Part shown: one piece after another, positions 1 to 9,223 of the stretch
Layout: every line of letters starts with the position of its first letter
How positions within the stretch are numbered: position 1 is the first letter of the stretch
Assembly (NCBI GenBank): GCA_000701945.1
Contig: JNKE01000017.1
Location: forward strand, 1-64,000
Length of the DNA stretch: 64,000 nt
Direction: 5' to 3'
Source: Anaerotruncus sp. MC2020
GTDB lineage: Bacteria; Bacillota; Clostridia; Oscillospirales; Ruminococcaceae
Position numbers and translations under genes: made by a program
The notes under the pieces: model-generated
Databases searched by the model: none
The model's input: only the letters and a program-made list of their open reading frames with translations
Told to the model about the DNA's origin: nothing

Positions 1-2
1 CC

Positions 3-3000
3 TACAGCATCAGCGCAGCAGGTCTCCAGCAGAGCGGCTCTTCCACAACTCTCAAGCTCTCCCTCGAGTACACATCAGGCGGCACTCAGGACTGGGCAGA
101 CGTTGCCAAGGAGACAGCCAAGAGCGGCGAGTGGACAAAGCTCGAGAACACATCGTTCACTATCCCCACAGGCGCTTCAGGCATGACACTCTACATCGAA
201 GCTCCCGACAGCCTCACAGACCTCTGGATAGATTCACTCCAGATATCTGAAAAGGGCAAGTCCTCCTCCGTAAAGACAGGCGGCGGCACAGTCGACGGTT
301 CTTCTTCTGTAGTTACTACAGCTACAAGCAGCTACTCCGATCCCACAACTACAAAGGCAGTTGTTCCTTCTCCCGACGGTATTGCTGCTCATCAGAACAA
401 CAACTACAAGTACGATGAGAACGGCACAGGCTTCAAGGACTACTACGGCAAGTGCTTCCGCATCGGTACAGCAGTAAATTCCCGCAATATTCAGAATTCT
501 CAGGTTCAGCAGTTCATCAAGCAGAACTTCAACTCCATCACTTGTGAGAACGAGATGAAGCCCGACACGATCTGCGATCGCAACCGTTCATCGGGCGACA
601 ACATCGCTATCAACCTTTCATCTGCTGCTCCTATCCTCAAGTTCTGTGAGCAGAACGGCATCGGTCTCCGCGGTCATACATTCGTATGGTACTCGCAGAC
701 TCCCAGCTGGATATTCCATGAGAACTTCAGCGATAACGGTGCAATGGTTTCTCCCGACCGCATGAACAAGCGTCTCGAGAGCATGATCAAGAATACATTC
801 GACGCTCTCAAGAGAGACTATCCTAACCTTCAGGTATATTCATACGACGTCTGCAACGAGCTGTTCAAGAACGACGGCGGCGGATTCCGCGGCGACGGCG
901 GTGAGTACTCCAATTGGTGGAGCTGCTACAAGAGCGACCAGTTCGTTATCAACGCATTCAAGTATGCAAGACAGTACGCTCCCGAGGGCTGCAAGCTCTA
1001 CATGAACGACTACAACGAGTATTTCGTTAAGAAGCGCGACGACCTCTACAAAATGGCTAAGAAGATTCAGGCAGAGGGCGACTACATCGACGGTATCGGT
1101 ATGCAGTCTCATATGCACGCTGCTGACTTCGGCAAGACAGGAAGCGCTACAAAGTCTACAGACAGCCAGTTCGGCACATACGCTGACGCTATCGACCTCT
1201 TCAACAGCCTCAATCTCGACGTTCAGATAACTGAGCTCGACGTTACAAACTGTGCTGATGAGAAGGGTGCTGCTCTCTTCGTTGACATCTTCAAGGTTGC
1301 AGCTGAGCGCCACAACAAAATCTCAAGCCTTACACTTTGGGGTCACTGCGACTCTGCAAGCTGGAGAAACTCCTACCAGGACGGCGGTAAGCCCCTTCCT
1401 TTCGACAGCAGCTGCAGACCCAAGTCCTTCTACAACGACATCATTGCTGTTCCCGCTAAGGTTTTATCAGAGGAGCAGCAGACAACAACTACAACTACCA
1501 CGACAACAACAACTACAACTACTACAACTACTACAACTACAGCGGCTCCCGCTACAACAACTACAACTACTGCTTCACAGCAGACCAGCGATGACGCTGA
1601 CTACGGTGACGTAAACAAGGACGGCAAGGTTTCAGTTGCTGACGCAGTTGCTATCCTCCAGTACATCGCTAACAAGGATAAGTTCAACCTCGACTCCAAG
1701 GCTCTCAATAACGCAGACGTTTACATGAGAGGCGACGGTGTTACAGCTAACGACGCGCTGGCTATCCTCCAGCTCGATGCAGGCATCGTTAATAAGCTCC
1801 CTGTGAGCTACAGTGAGTCGGCTCAAAAAAAAACTGACAACGTAACGACTACTACAACTACCACAACAACAACTACTACAACGACAACAACTACGACTAT
1901 TGCCACAACAGCTGCTCCCTCTGTCAAGACCGTGACTGAGTCATTCGAGTCAGGCAGCAGCAGCTGGGAGGCAAGAGGCGACGCTTCTCTCTCCGCTGAG
2001 TCTGACCATTACTATGCGGGCAGCAAGTCCGTTAAGGTTTCGGGCAGAACAAAGGAGTGGAACGGTCTCGGCTACTCGCTCGGCAGCGACTTCAAGGCAG
2101 GCAATGCCTACAGCTTCTCCGCAGCAGTTATGCAGCCTACAGGCTCCGCTCAGGAGATGAAGCTCCAGCTTCAGTACAAGGATTCATCAGGTACTACAAG
2201 CTACGACAACATAGCTAAGGCTAATGTTGACGGCAAGACATGGACAAAGCTCGAGAATACTTCCTACACTATCCCCGCAGGCGCTACAGACCTCGTATTC
2301 TATATCGAGTCTGCTGACGGCACTTTCGATTTCTACGTTGACGCTGTTCAGTTCGCAGCTGAGGGCACAAAGTCCTCCGTAACAACAGGCGGCGGTACAG
2401 TAGGCGAGATCAAGGAGCCTGAGATCCACGGACAGGGCGATATTTCTTGGATCGACCCCAGCAAGCCCATGGTAGCTATCAGCTTCGACGACGGTACAAG
2501 AGATGCTACACAGGAGAAGAGAATAATCGATGCTCTTAACAAGAGCGGATTCCATGCTACATTCTTCTATGTCGGCAACTGGATAACAAGTCCCGAGACT
2601 GTAAAGTACGCATTCGAGAGCGGTCACGAGATCGCAAACCACACAACAACACACCCCTATCTGACCCAGATATCCGCAAGCGAGATACGCAAGGAGTACG
2701 ACCAGACTGAGGCTAAGCTCAAGAGCATCATCGGCACAGACCCCTCCAAGCTCATGAGGCTTCCTTACCTCCAGTCCAACGCTACAGTTCAGCAGACTCT
2801 CAGCGATGTTCCGCTTATCAGCTGTGCTATCGACACAGGCGACTGGAACGGTGCTTCCAAGGATCAGATAGTAAATAAGATAAAGGGTGCCATGAATGAC
2901 GGCAGCCTTAGAAATGCTATCGTTCTCTGCCACGAGAACTACAGCACTACAGCGGGCGCTATGGAGGAGCTGCTCCCTTACCTCAAGGCACAGGGCTGGC

Positions 3001-3077
3001 AGGTAGTTACTATCTCCGAGATGTACGCTGTAAACGGCAAGCAGCTCAAGGGTGGACAGGTCCACACACGCTGCTGA
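3..3077 (+). CDS. Multidomain cellulosomal xylanase / acetyl-xylan deacetylase (CBM22-GH10-dockerin-CBM22-CE4), 5' end outside window
   Basis: Secreted enzyme that would cut the xylan backbone and remove acetyl groups. The frame is open from the first bases, so the N-terminus lies upstream. Order seen: the end of a CBM22-like module (to about 290); a GH10 domain (about 430-1455) with acid/base Glu in YDVCNEL (codon at 858) and nucleophile Glu in QITELD (codon at 1233); a Thr linker (1477-1575); a type I dockerin with two Ca-binding repeats (1600-1812, VADAVAILQYIAN); a second Thr linker (1842-1917); a second CBM22-like module (about 1935-2372); and a CE4 deacetylase (about 2440-3050) with SFDDG, the metal motif NHTTTHP, RLPY, DTGDW and LCHE all present. 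A dockerin in the middle rather than at the end is notable. Family calls come from motif recognition; catalytic competence is inferred. Confidence 0.93.
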   Translation, partial: YSISAAGLQQSGSSTTLKLSLEYTSGGTQDWADVAKETAKSGEWTKLENTSFTIPTGASGMTLYIEAPDSLTDLWIDSLQISEKGKSSSVKTGGGTVDGSSSVVTTATSSYSDPTTTKAVVPSPDGIAAHQNNNYKYDENGTGFKDYYGKCFRIGTAVNSRNIQNSQVQQFIKQNFNSITCENEMKPDTICDRNRSSGDNIAINLSSAAPILKFCEQNGIGLRGHTFVWYSQTPSWIFHENFSDNGAMVSPDRMNKRLESMIKNTFDALKRDYPNLQVYSYDVCNELFKNDGGGFRGDGGEYSNWWSCYKSDQFVINAFKYARQYAPEGCKLYMNDYNEYFVKKRDDLYKMAKKIQAEGDYIDGIGMQSHMHAADFGKTGSATKSTDSQFGTYADAIDLFNSLNLDVQITELDVTNCADEKGAALFVDIFKVAAERHNKISSLTLWGHCDSASWRNSYQDGGKPLPFDSSCRPKSFYNDIIAVPAKVLSEEQQTTTTTTTTTTTTTTTTTTTTAAPATTTTTTASQQTSDDADYGDVNKDGKVSVADAVAILQYIANKDKFNLDSKALNNADVYMRGDGVTANDALAILQLDAGIVNKLPVSYSESAQKKTDNVTTTTTTTTTTTTTTTTTTIATTAAPSVKTVTESFESGSSSWEARGDASLSAESDHYYAGSKSVKVSGRTKEWNGLGYSLGSDFKAGNAYSFSAAVMQPTGSAQEMKLQLQYKDSSGTTSYDNIAKANVDGKTWTKLENTSYTIPAGATDLVFYIESADGTFDFYVDAVQFAAEGTKSSVTTGGGTVGEIKEPEIHGQGDISWIDPSKPMVAISFDDGTRDATQEKRIIDALNKSGFHATFFYVGNWITSPETVKYAFESGHEIANHTTTHPYLTQISASEIRKEYDQTEAKLKSIIGTDPSKLMRLPYLQSNATVQQTLSDVPLISCAIDTGDWNGASKDQIVNKIKGAMNDGSLRNAIVLCHENYSTTAGAMEELLPYLKAQGWQVVTISEMYAVNGKQLKGGQVHTRC

Positions 3078-3130
3078 GCCACACTTAACTAACGCTATTC
3101 ACACATTCTGATTATCCCCAAATTTCCCTG

Positions 3131-3163
3131 AAAAAACAGTCGGTTTACGCCGGCTGTTTTTTC
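3131..3163 (+). terminator. Rho-independent terminator after the xylanase gene
   Basis: AAAAAACAG/CTGTTTTTT arms with a GC-rich inner stem, followed by T residues, 54 bases after the TGA stop. Confidence 0.85.
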
Positions 3164-3166
3164 TTT

Positions 3167-3367
3167 CCAGAGGCGCTGCCTCTGGACTCTGCAAGGGCTC
3201 TGCCCTTGACCCGCTGGGACGGCTGAACAGCCCGTCCCCTCTGTCGCTTCGCGACATCTCCCCACACTGTGGGGAGTCACCCCAGACCCTGCAGGGGAAC
3301 GCAGCTGAACAGCCCGTCCCCTCTGTCAGCTTCGCTGACATCTCCCCACACTGTGGGGAGTCACCCC
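3167..3367. repeat. String of hairpins, REP/BIME-like intergenic element
   Basis: Consecutive perfect inverted repeats: 3167-3185, 3192-3208, 3216-3238, 3242-3256 (TGTCGC/GCGACA), 3258-3276 (CTCCCCAC/GTGGGGAG), and a second unit with 3324-3340 (TGTCAGC/GCTGACA) and 3342-3360. The unit at about 3222-3284 is repeated at 3303-3367. The arms differ between the units yet remain paired. The short open frames across it look spurious. Confidence 0.8.
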
Positions 3368-3566
3368 TGACCCCATAATTCGAGCCGCTCTTTACAAACG
3401 GCACAGTCTGCTTTCGGCGGGAAGCAAAAGCTAATGACTAAAGGCTAACGGCTTTTTAACTAAACTATCACATTATGTCACAAACTTGACGTAATAGTGA
3501 AAGCAATTTCACGTATTATTTCTTAAAATCTAACATTCGCTCCAAATTCCTTTCACACAGGGCAGA

Positions 3567-3603
3567 TATAATAAGCTCAAGAGGTCAGGGAAAAGCCCCT
3601 GAC
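3567..3603 (+). promoter_or_regulatory. Candidate -10 box and leader hairpin of the HtrA gene
   Basis: A TATAAT hexamer at 3567-3572 (no good -35 seen) is followed by a hairpin at 3584-3603 (GTCAGGG/CCCTGAC) just upstream of the AAAAGGA ribosome binding site at 3613-3619. I see nothing else in 3368-3566. Confidence 0.45.
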
Positions 3604-3630
3604 AAATAACTGAAAAGGAATGTGAACACT

Positions 3631-4938
3631 ATGAATGAATATAATTACAACAATTTCGAGAACGGCACAGGCTTTGCGACAGACGGAGGCTCTCCCAAGA
3701 AGCCCAAGAAGCATACAGCTCTGAAAATAACTGCATTTGCGATGTCCATGGCGCTCGTATCCGCGGGCTCTATCGGTATCTACAGCGAGATAGCGGGCAT
3801 GAGAGACCGCAATACAACTTCTGTTGTCGAGCAGGTGAACAAGTCCGCTGAGGAAGTATCCGACGAGGCTGACCTTATCCTTCAGAACGTTGGTCTTATC
3901 AACAGCGAGAAAACCAGCGGCAAGGTCATGGAGACAGAGGACATCGTTGACAAGCTTCTGCCCTCAGTAATTGGTATTGAGTCCAAGTTCAAGGTAACGG
4001 GTATGTCAAATAACGGCGGATTCTTCTTCGGCTTCGGCGGTGGAAACAGCCAGCCCTCCGACTACACTGCTACCGCTACAGGTACAGGCGTTGTCATCAC
4101 CGAGGACGGCTACATCGTGACCAATGCGCACGTCATCTACGACAGTGAGAACGGCGGCGGCAAGGCTGAGAGCGTGTCTGTCATACTCCACGACGACAAG
4201 AAGTGCGATGCTGAGATAATCGGATACGATACGGACTGCGATATAGCAGTCCTCAAAATAGACGAGAAGGGACTCACAGCGGCTGAGTTCGGTGACAGCG
4301 ACAGCCTCCGCCTCGGCGAGTCGGTCATCGCTATCGGCAACCCGCTCGGCTTCGAGCTCAAGGACACCGTTACAGGCGGTATGATATCGGGTCTCGACAG
4401 AAACATCACTATCAACGACAAGGCAATGACCCTTATCCAGACCGATGCCGCGATAAACAGCGGCAACTCGGGCGGACCGCTCATCAACAAGTACGGTCAG
4501 GTCATCGGTATCAACTCCTCCAAGATGTCGAGCAGCTACTCGATGAGCGGGGCATCTATCGAGGGCATCGGATTTGCTATCCCGTCGAATGCGGTATCGT
4601 CCATAGTCGATGACATCATGAAATATGGCTATGTTACGGGCAAGCCTCAGCTCGGCATAAGCTGTCAGGACGTCACCGAGACTATCTCCGAGATGTATGA
4701 TATGCCCGTCGGTGTGTACGTTATCGCCGTTTCAGAAGGCAGTGCCGCTGACAAGGCGGGCTTGCAGAAGGGCGACATCATCACTGCCGTTGACGGCGAC
4801 GAGGTCAAGTCCACAGAGGAGCTCAACGCCAAGAAGAACAAGCACTCGGCAGGCGATGAGGTAGTCCTCACATTCGTCCGTGACGGTGAGGAGGAGAAGG
4901 TCACTGTCACACTCGACGAGATGTCCAACAAAGAATAA
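3631..4938 (+). CDS. HtrA/DegP-like S1C serine protease with PDZ domain
   Basis: Membrane-anchored serine protease of envelope quality control, 435 residues. There is a cytoplasmic N-terminus, one membrane segment near residues 30-50, a trypsin-like domain and one C-terminal PDZ domain (from about nucleotide 4640). The catalytic triad is His in VTNAHV, Asp in DCDIAVLKI and Ser in NSGNSGGPL. A Gly/Phe-rich loop (about 4010-4050) lies early in the protease domain. ATG 3631 is chosen over the in-frame GTG at 3622 because AAAAGGA ends 11 bases before 3631 but only 2 before 3622. It stands alone between terminators. Family firm; substrates unknown. Confidence 0.93.
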   Translation: MNEYNYNNFENGTGFATDGGSPKKPKKHTALKITAFAMSMALVSAGSIGIYSEIAGMRDRNTTSVVEQVNKSAEEVSDEADLILQNVGLINSEKTSGKVMETEDIVDKLLPSVIGIESKFKVTGMSNNGGFFFGFGGGNSQPSDYTATATGTGVVITEDGYIVTNAHVIYDSENGGGKAESVSVILHDDKKCDAEIIGYDTDCDIAVLKIDEKGLTAAEFGDSDSLRLGESVIAIGNPLGFELKDTVTGGMISGLDRNITINDKAMTLIQTDAAINSGNSGGPLINKYGQVIGINSSKMSSSYSMSGASIEGIGFAIPSNAVSSIVDDIMKYGYVTGKPQLGISCQDVTETISEMYDMPVGVYVIAVSEGSAADKAGLQKGDIITAVDGDEVKSTEELNAKKNKHSAGDEVVLTFVRDGEEEKVTVTLDEMSNKE

Positions 4939-4967
4939 GATAGTTCCATAATAGTGTTTCCTCATAG

Positions 4968-5001
4968 AAAAGCAGGTACTTGATGAAGTGCCTGCTTTTT
5001 T
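4968..5001 (+). terminator. Rho-independent terminator after the HtrA gene
   Basis: AAAAGCAGG(T)AC paired with (G)CCTGCTTTTTT around a short loop, ending in T residues. Confidence 0.85.
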
Positions 5002-5122
5002 CTATATGCAATCTGTAATATAATCGCTTTTTTGGCGGATTTTATTGCCAATCTCAAAAGACTGTGCTATAATGTCAGTAACAGGATATGCCTGTAATTC
5101 GGACAGCAGGAGGGTAAACACT

Positions 5123-6637
5123 ATGAAGCGTTTTTTCACACATCTTACTTCGGCACTGACTTCGGCGGCTATGCTCGCGGGACTTGTATCGGCGCTCCAC
5201 GCAGGTGCGGCTGACACGCAAAGACCTGAGCCTACGGGCTATGCAAAGGTCACGGTGAATGTATATGACAGCTCTACGGATAAGCTGTTTGACGCAGACA
5301 ACGTGATGTTCAGCCTCCTTGCTTCGACTGAGGAGGGACGCAAAAAGGGCGTTTCCTATCTGTTGGACGACTGGCGCATCAACGACGGCAACCCCCATGT
5401 TTGCGAGGACGTGCCTGTCAGTCCCGATTATACCTATGACTTCGACCTGACGTGGAACAAATACGACAATTATTCCTACACCATTCGTGACATAGAGTGG
5501 GACCTGCCGTTCACGCTTGAAAACGACGAGGATAAGTCAATAAACATCTATCTGGAAAAGAAATACAATGCGGGAGTTTTCAGCAGCTTTTTTGTGTATC
5601 TCGGCAGGGACAAGGATAATCAGGCAGAGCTTATGCAGTTCTACACTGACACCGATTCTGACGACGGGACGCTTCGGAAAAAGCAGGTCACTTATCTCGG
5701 CACACTCGGGGAGGATACCGCATACGGCGATATCTTCGAGACCGAGGAGGAGGCATTTATAACTGGTCCTGTCACCGACTACAAGCTCAAGTCGTTTGAG
5801 AAGTTCGATAAGACGGGAAATATCACGCAGATGTGCGAAAAGAAGACATTCACGGTATACTCGGCTAAAACCGAAAAGGGCTTGAAGCCGTCATATGACA
5901 CTATCAATCTGAGAATGACCCCCGACGAGGCAAATTACTACAACTACAGGCTGAAACTGAATGGACTGGACTTTCCGTACAATTTCGATAATATCAGACA
6001 AGGCGATACGCTCGATTTCTATACCATGGGCAGGAACATTATCATCCCCGCGGGGCAGTACGTACACGAGCCGCAGTTCATGGGCGACCTCAACAATGAC
6101 AGGTTGCTCACGGTCGCGGACGTGGTGCTCATGCAGAAGTGGCTCCTCGGCTCGGAAGAGGTGAAGATGAGGGACTGGTCGGCGGTCGACTACGACAATG
6201 ACGGCGTCCTCGACGTGTATGACCTCTGCCTCATGCGAAAGGCTCTCATCGAGGAGCTCAGCGTGCCGCGCGCGACTATGGCGGTACACGTCACCTACGG
6301 CGGTTACGGTATTGATGGTCAGGACCTCGGACACGGTGAGTTCGACAGTACATACACCGTCCGCAAGGGCGACTGGTATGTCGAGATCTACAACGGCGAA
6401 TGGCTCAGGAACGAGAAAGTCTTCGGGAACAGAGAGGCGATCATCATCACGATAACCGATGTCACTGATGAGGGCGTGAGCTTCGTCGCGAAGGAAATGA
6501 ATTACAATTCCGAGGATAAGGAGTTTACCTTGAAGTACGGCGAGGAGCAGCACCTCTACTCGATGCATATGGTCATGGACGGCACGAACTACGACTATGA
6601 TGTGACATTTACGGAGTTCCTTGCGCCTATAAAATAA
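5123..6637 (+). CDS. Secreted protein with a central type I dockerin; flanking domains not recognised
   Basis: 504 residues. ATG 5123 is chosen because AGGAGG at 5108-5113 lies 9 bases upstream and the protein then starts with a typical signal peptide (MKRFFTHL..., cleavage likely after AGA). Residues about 30-310 are a secreted region I do not recognise. A dockerin follows (about 6080-6265) with two DxNxD-type loops (GDLNNDRLL and DYDNDGVLD). The last 115 or so residues are a second unrecognised, possibly beta-rich domain beginning after SVPRA. Like the preceding xylanase the dockerin is internal. Probably a cellulosome subunit (inference); no catalytic motif was identified. Confidence 0.8.
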   Translation: MKRFFTHLTSALTSAAMLAGLVSALHAGAADTQRPEPTGYAKVTVNVYDSSTDKLFDADNVMFSLLASTEEGRKKGVSYLLDDWRINDGNPHVCEDVPVSPDYTYDFDLTWNKYDNYSYTIRDIEWDLPFTLENDEDKSINIYLEKKYNAGVFSSFFVYLGRDKDNQAELMQFYTDTDSDDGTLRKKQVTYLGTLGEDTAYGDIFETEEEAFITGPVTDYKLKSFEKFDKTGNITQMCEKKTFTVYSAKTEKGLKPSYDTINLRMTPDEANYYNYRLKLNGLDFPYNFDNIRQGDTLDFYTMGRNIIIPAGQYVHEPQFMGDLNNDRLLTVADVVLMQKWLLGSEEVKMRDWSAVDYDNDGVLDVYDLCLMRKALIEELSVPRATMAVHVTYGGYGIDGQDLGHGEFDSTYTVRKGDWYVEIYNGEWLRNEKVFGNREAIIITITDVTDEGVSFVAKEMNYNSEDKEFTLKYGEEQHLYSMHMVMDGTNYDYDVTFTEFLAPIK

Positions 6638-6650
6638 GAAATGCAGGAGC

Positions 6651-6712
6651 CGCCTTTGGCGGTCCGCGAAAAAACCGGCAAATGGCGGACGCCCGAAGGG
6701 CGCCCCTACAAT
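6651..6712. repeat. Short intergenic hairpin element
   Basis: CCGCC/GGCGG (6652-6664) and a GCCC/GGGC hairpin in the GACGCCCGAAGGGCGCCCC stretch. It is the sort of dispersed intergenic palindrome seen also at 3.2 kb, between two convergent genes. Confidence 0.45.
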
Positions 6713-6734
6713 AGATGAACGTGTTTTTGCAAAC

Positions 6735-6766
6735 AAAAAGCCATAGGGGATTCCCTATGGCTTTTA
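6735..6766. terminator. Bidirectional terminator between convergent genes
   Basis: AAAAAGCCATAGGG / CCCTATGGCTTTT arms with a 4-base loop. It serves the dockerin gene on + and folD on -. Confidence 0.9.
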
Positions 6767-6769
6767 TTC

Positions 6770-7627
6770 TTATTCTATGCCCGCCTGCTGTTTAGCGGCT
6801 GTGAGCGTGTTTTTCATGAGCATTGCAATGGTCATGGGTCCGACTCCGCCGGGGACGGGAGTGATATAGCCCGCTCTCTTCTCCGCGGACTCGAAGTCAA
6901 CATCTCCGCAGAGCTTGCCGTTCTCGTCGCGGTCCATGCCGACGTCGATAACGACTGCGCCCTCCTTTATCATGTCGCCTGTGACGAACTTGGCGCGTCC
7001 GATAGCGACTACGAGGATATCAGCTCCGAGGCATATCTCCTTGAGGTTCTTGGTCTTGGAGTGGCATATCGTAACAGTGCCGTTCTTCTGGAGCAGCAGC
7101 ATTGCCTGCGGCTTGCCGACGATGTTGCTTCTTCCGATGACTACGCACTGTTTGCCTGTGATGTCAACGCCCGTGCTCTCGATGAGGCGCATAACGCCTG
7201 CGGGAGTGCAGGGGAGGAAGGAATACTCGCCTATCATTATCCTGCCGACGTTCTCGGGGTGGAATGCGTCAACGTCCTTGGCGGGGGAGATAGCGTTGAT
7301 GATAGCCTTCTCGTCGATGTGCTTGGGCAGCGGGAGCTGAACAAGTATGCCGTTCACGCGGTCGTCGCGGTTGAGGACGTTCACGAGGTCGAGCAACTGC
7401 TCCTGCGTTGTGTTCTCGTCGAGAGCGTACTCGAACGACTGGAAGCCCACGGCCTCGCAAGCCTTCTTCTTGTTGTTGACGTAAACGCGTGAAGCGGAGT
7501 CATTTCCCACGATAACTACCGCGAGACCTACCTTCAAGCCGTTTGATTCCTTGAGCCTTGCGGTCTCCTCTGCGACCTCAGCCTTTACGCTTGCGGAAAC
7601 TGCTTTTCCGTCGATTATCTGTGCCAT
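6770..7627 (-). CDS. folD: Bifunctional methylenetetrahydrofolate dehydrogenase / cyclohydrolase
   Basis: Cytoplasmic enzyme interconverting 5,10-methylene- and 10-formyl-tetrahydrofolate with NADP. 285 residues, the normal FolD length. Landmarks are the [13 protein letters not shown] catalytic region (Lys), the GRSNIVGKP dinucleotide-binding loop and the family signature [10 protein letters not shown] near the C-terminus. The start at 7627 has AAGGAGG 10 bases upstream. It is the last gene of a tight operon, 15 bases after lgt. Very sure. Confidence 0.97.
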   Translation of the reverse strand: MAQIIDGKAVSASVKAEVAEETARLKESNGLKVGLAVVIVGNDSASRVYVNNKKKACEAVGFQSFEYALDENTTQEQLLDLVNVLNRDDRVNGILVQLPLPKHIDEKAIINAISPAKDVDAFHPENVGRIMIGEYSFLPCTPAGVMRLIESTGVDITGKQCVVIGRSNIVGKPQAMLLLQKNGTVTICHSKTKNLKEICLGADILVVAIGRAKFVTGDMIKEGAVVIDVGMDRDENGKLCGDVDFESAEKRAGYITPVPGGVGPMTIAMLMKNTLTAAKQQAGIE

Positions 7628-7642
7628 ATGTAAAAGTCCTCC

Positions 7643-9223
7643 TTATTTTTTCTTGTGCTTTTTCTTCTTGCTGTGACCGCCCTTGCCCGAGCCGCCCGAA
7701 AGGCGTTCGTCGTGCTTCTCGGCGAGCTGCTCGTACTTGTCGCCTGCGGTATCGGCAGCCTTATCAGCTGTATCCTCAGCCTTTTCCTTGACAGCTTCAA
7801 CAGCTTCTTCTGCCTTGTCCTTTGCGGATTCGGCAACGTCCTCAGTCTTGTCCTTCAGCTCCTCGGCTTTGTCCTTGACAGCTTCAACAGCCTCTTCTGC
7901 CTTGTCCTTTGCGGATTCAGCAACGTCCTCAGTCTTGTCCTTCAGCTCCTCGGCTTTGTCCTTGACAGCTTCAACAGCCTCTTCTGCCTTATCCTTCACG
8001 GATTCAGCAGCGTCCTCGACCTTATCCTCGGCTGTCCCGACAGCGTCCTCGACCTTGTCCTTTGCGGCATTGAGCTTCTTCTCAGCCTCCGCGAAGAACT
8101 CGTCATCGTCGTCCTCGTCGGGGAGAATGCCTATCTCGTCGTCGTCCTCATCGGGGAGTATGCCTATCTCATCGTCGTCGTCAGAGAGGTCGCCTATCTC
8201 GTCGTTTCCGCCCATCATGGCGTCAGCGCCCTTGATTCCCATAGCCTTGCGGCGTGATTCCTCGATGAGCATACGCGATTCCTCGGTGCTTGCATAGAGC
8301 ACAAAGCTCTCGGGGTCGCGCTTTATGCGTGAGAACATTACTATCTGGATTATGACGGACGCTATGAATATGATAGCGGAAAGTGCCTGTGATACGCGGA
8401 TATTGCCTATCATGAGGCTGTCCGTGCGGAGACCCTCGACAAAGAATCTCTCAAAGCCGTACCATGCCATGTACATCAGGAAAATCTGTCCGTCGTAGCG
8501 TCTCTTCTTGGAGATAAGAGCTAAAATGACGAAGCCGAGTATGCACCATACCGACTCGTAGAGGAAGCACGGGTGAACCGCCTTTTCCCACATCATTTCT
8601 GGGGTGCCGTTGTTGTACATATCGCCGCCTATCTGCACGGCATTGTTTATCGTGCGCTGTATCGTACCGCCCGTCATTCCGAGGAAAAAGTCGGTGTTAG
8701 TGCCGAATGCCTCCTGATTGACGAAGTTGCCCCAGCGTCCGATGCCCTGACCTATGAGCAGTCCGAGCACGGTGACGTCGAGCATGGGGAGTATCCTCAC
8801 CTTGCGCAGCTTGCAGATGATGAAGCCGACCACAAAGGCGCCGATTATGCCGCCGTATATCGCAAGTCCGCCGTTGCGGGTGTTGATGACAGCCTTTAGT
8901 GTAGCTCCGACGGAGCCCTTGCTGTAGTCATCCCAGTTAAAGATGACGTAGTACAGCCTTGCGCCGACGATGCCGCCGAGCACTCCGCCGATGACTGCGT
9001 CAACGGCTCTGTCGGAGTCGATGCCGAAGCGCTTCATTCTCGGGAAGACGTAGATTATCGCGAGGATGAGTCCGAGGGTGATGATGATGCCGTACCACTG
9101 GATATCGAGTCCGAAAACGGTGAAGGCTGTCGGGTCAATGGTGAAGCCGAAGCCGAGGTTCGGGAATTCGATCCTGTGCGGGCCGAGCATTTGTGAAAAG
9201 ATAGTTGTTGCAGCGTTGATCAT
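7643..9223 (-). CDS. lgt: Prolipoprotein diacylglyceryl transferase with a long charged repetitive C-terminal tail
   Basis: Membrane enzyme adding diacylglycerol to the lipobox Cys of prelipoproteins. Residues about 1-300 form the standard multi-spanning Lgt core, with GGLAIYGG and the signature GRWGNFVNQEAFG. The protein is 526 residues, against about 260-300 for the family. The extra 220 or so begin with Asp/Glu-rich stretches (DEDDDEIGILP, twice) and then a Lys/Glu/Ala-rich amphipathic repeat of 29 residues (87 bp period), ending in KKKKHKKK. The tail should be cytoplasmic if the usual Lgt topology holds. The start overlaps the stop of the upstream peptidase gene (ATGA), indicating translational coupling. 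Confidence 0.93.
   Translation of the reverse strand: MINAATTIFSQMLGPHRIEFPNLGFGFTIDPTAFTVFGLDIQWYGIIITLGLILAIIYVFPRMKRFGIDSDRAVDAVIGGVLGGIVGARLYYVIFNWDDYSKGSVGATLKAVINTRNGGLAIYGGIIGAFVVGFIICKLRKVRILPMLDVTVLGLLIGQGIGRWGNFVNQEAFGTNTDFFLGMTGGTIQRTINNAVQIGGDMYNNGTPEMMWEKAVHPCFLYESVWCILGFVILALISKKRRYDGQIFLMYMAWYGFERFFVEGLRTDSLMIGNIRVSQALSAIIFIASVIIQIVMFSRIKRDPESFVLYASTEESRMLIEESRRKAMGIKGADAMMGGNDEIGDLSDDDDEIGILPDEDDDEIGILPDEDDDDEFFAEAEKKLNAAKDKVEDAVGTAEDKVEDAAESVKDKAEEAVEAVKDKAEELKDKTEDVAESAKDKAEEAVEAVKDKAEELKDKTEDVAESAKDKAEEAVEAVKEKAEDTADKAADTAGDKYEQLAEKHDERLSGGSGKGGHSKKKKHKKK
7784..8020 (-). repeat. 87-bp tandem repeat encoding the Lgt tail
   Basis: About two and a half to three near-identical units of 87 bp, each encoding AEEAVEAVKDKAEELKDK plus 11 more residues. 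High nucleotide identity between units suggests recent expansion or gene conversion. Being a multiple of three, a unit change alters length without breaking the frame. Confidence 0.8.

Noticed and set aside
1477-1917. Dense short repeats in the xylanase gene as a possible CRISPR array
   Set aside because: They are ACN codon runs encoding threonine linkers, with no unique spacers.
3095-3404. Short minus-strand reading frames over the hairpin element
   Set aside because: Typical spurious proteins of dispersed palindromic repeats.
7655-8297. Open frames of about 200 codons on the + strand opposite the lgt tail
   Set aside because: Ser/Leu-rich antisense shadows of the repetitive tail; no ribosome binding site.
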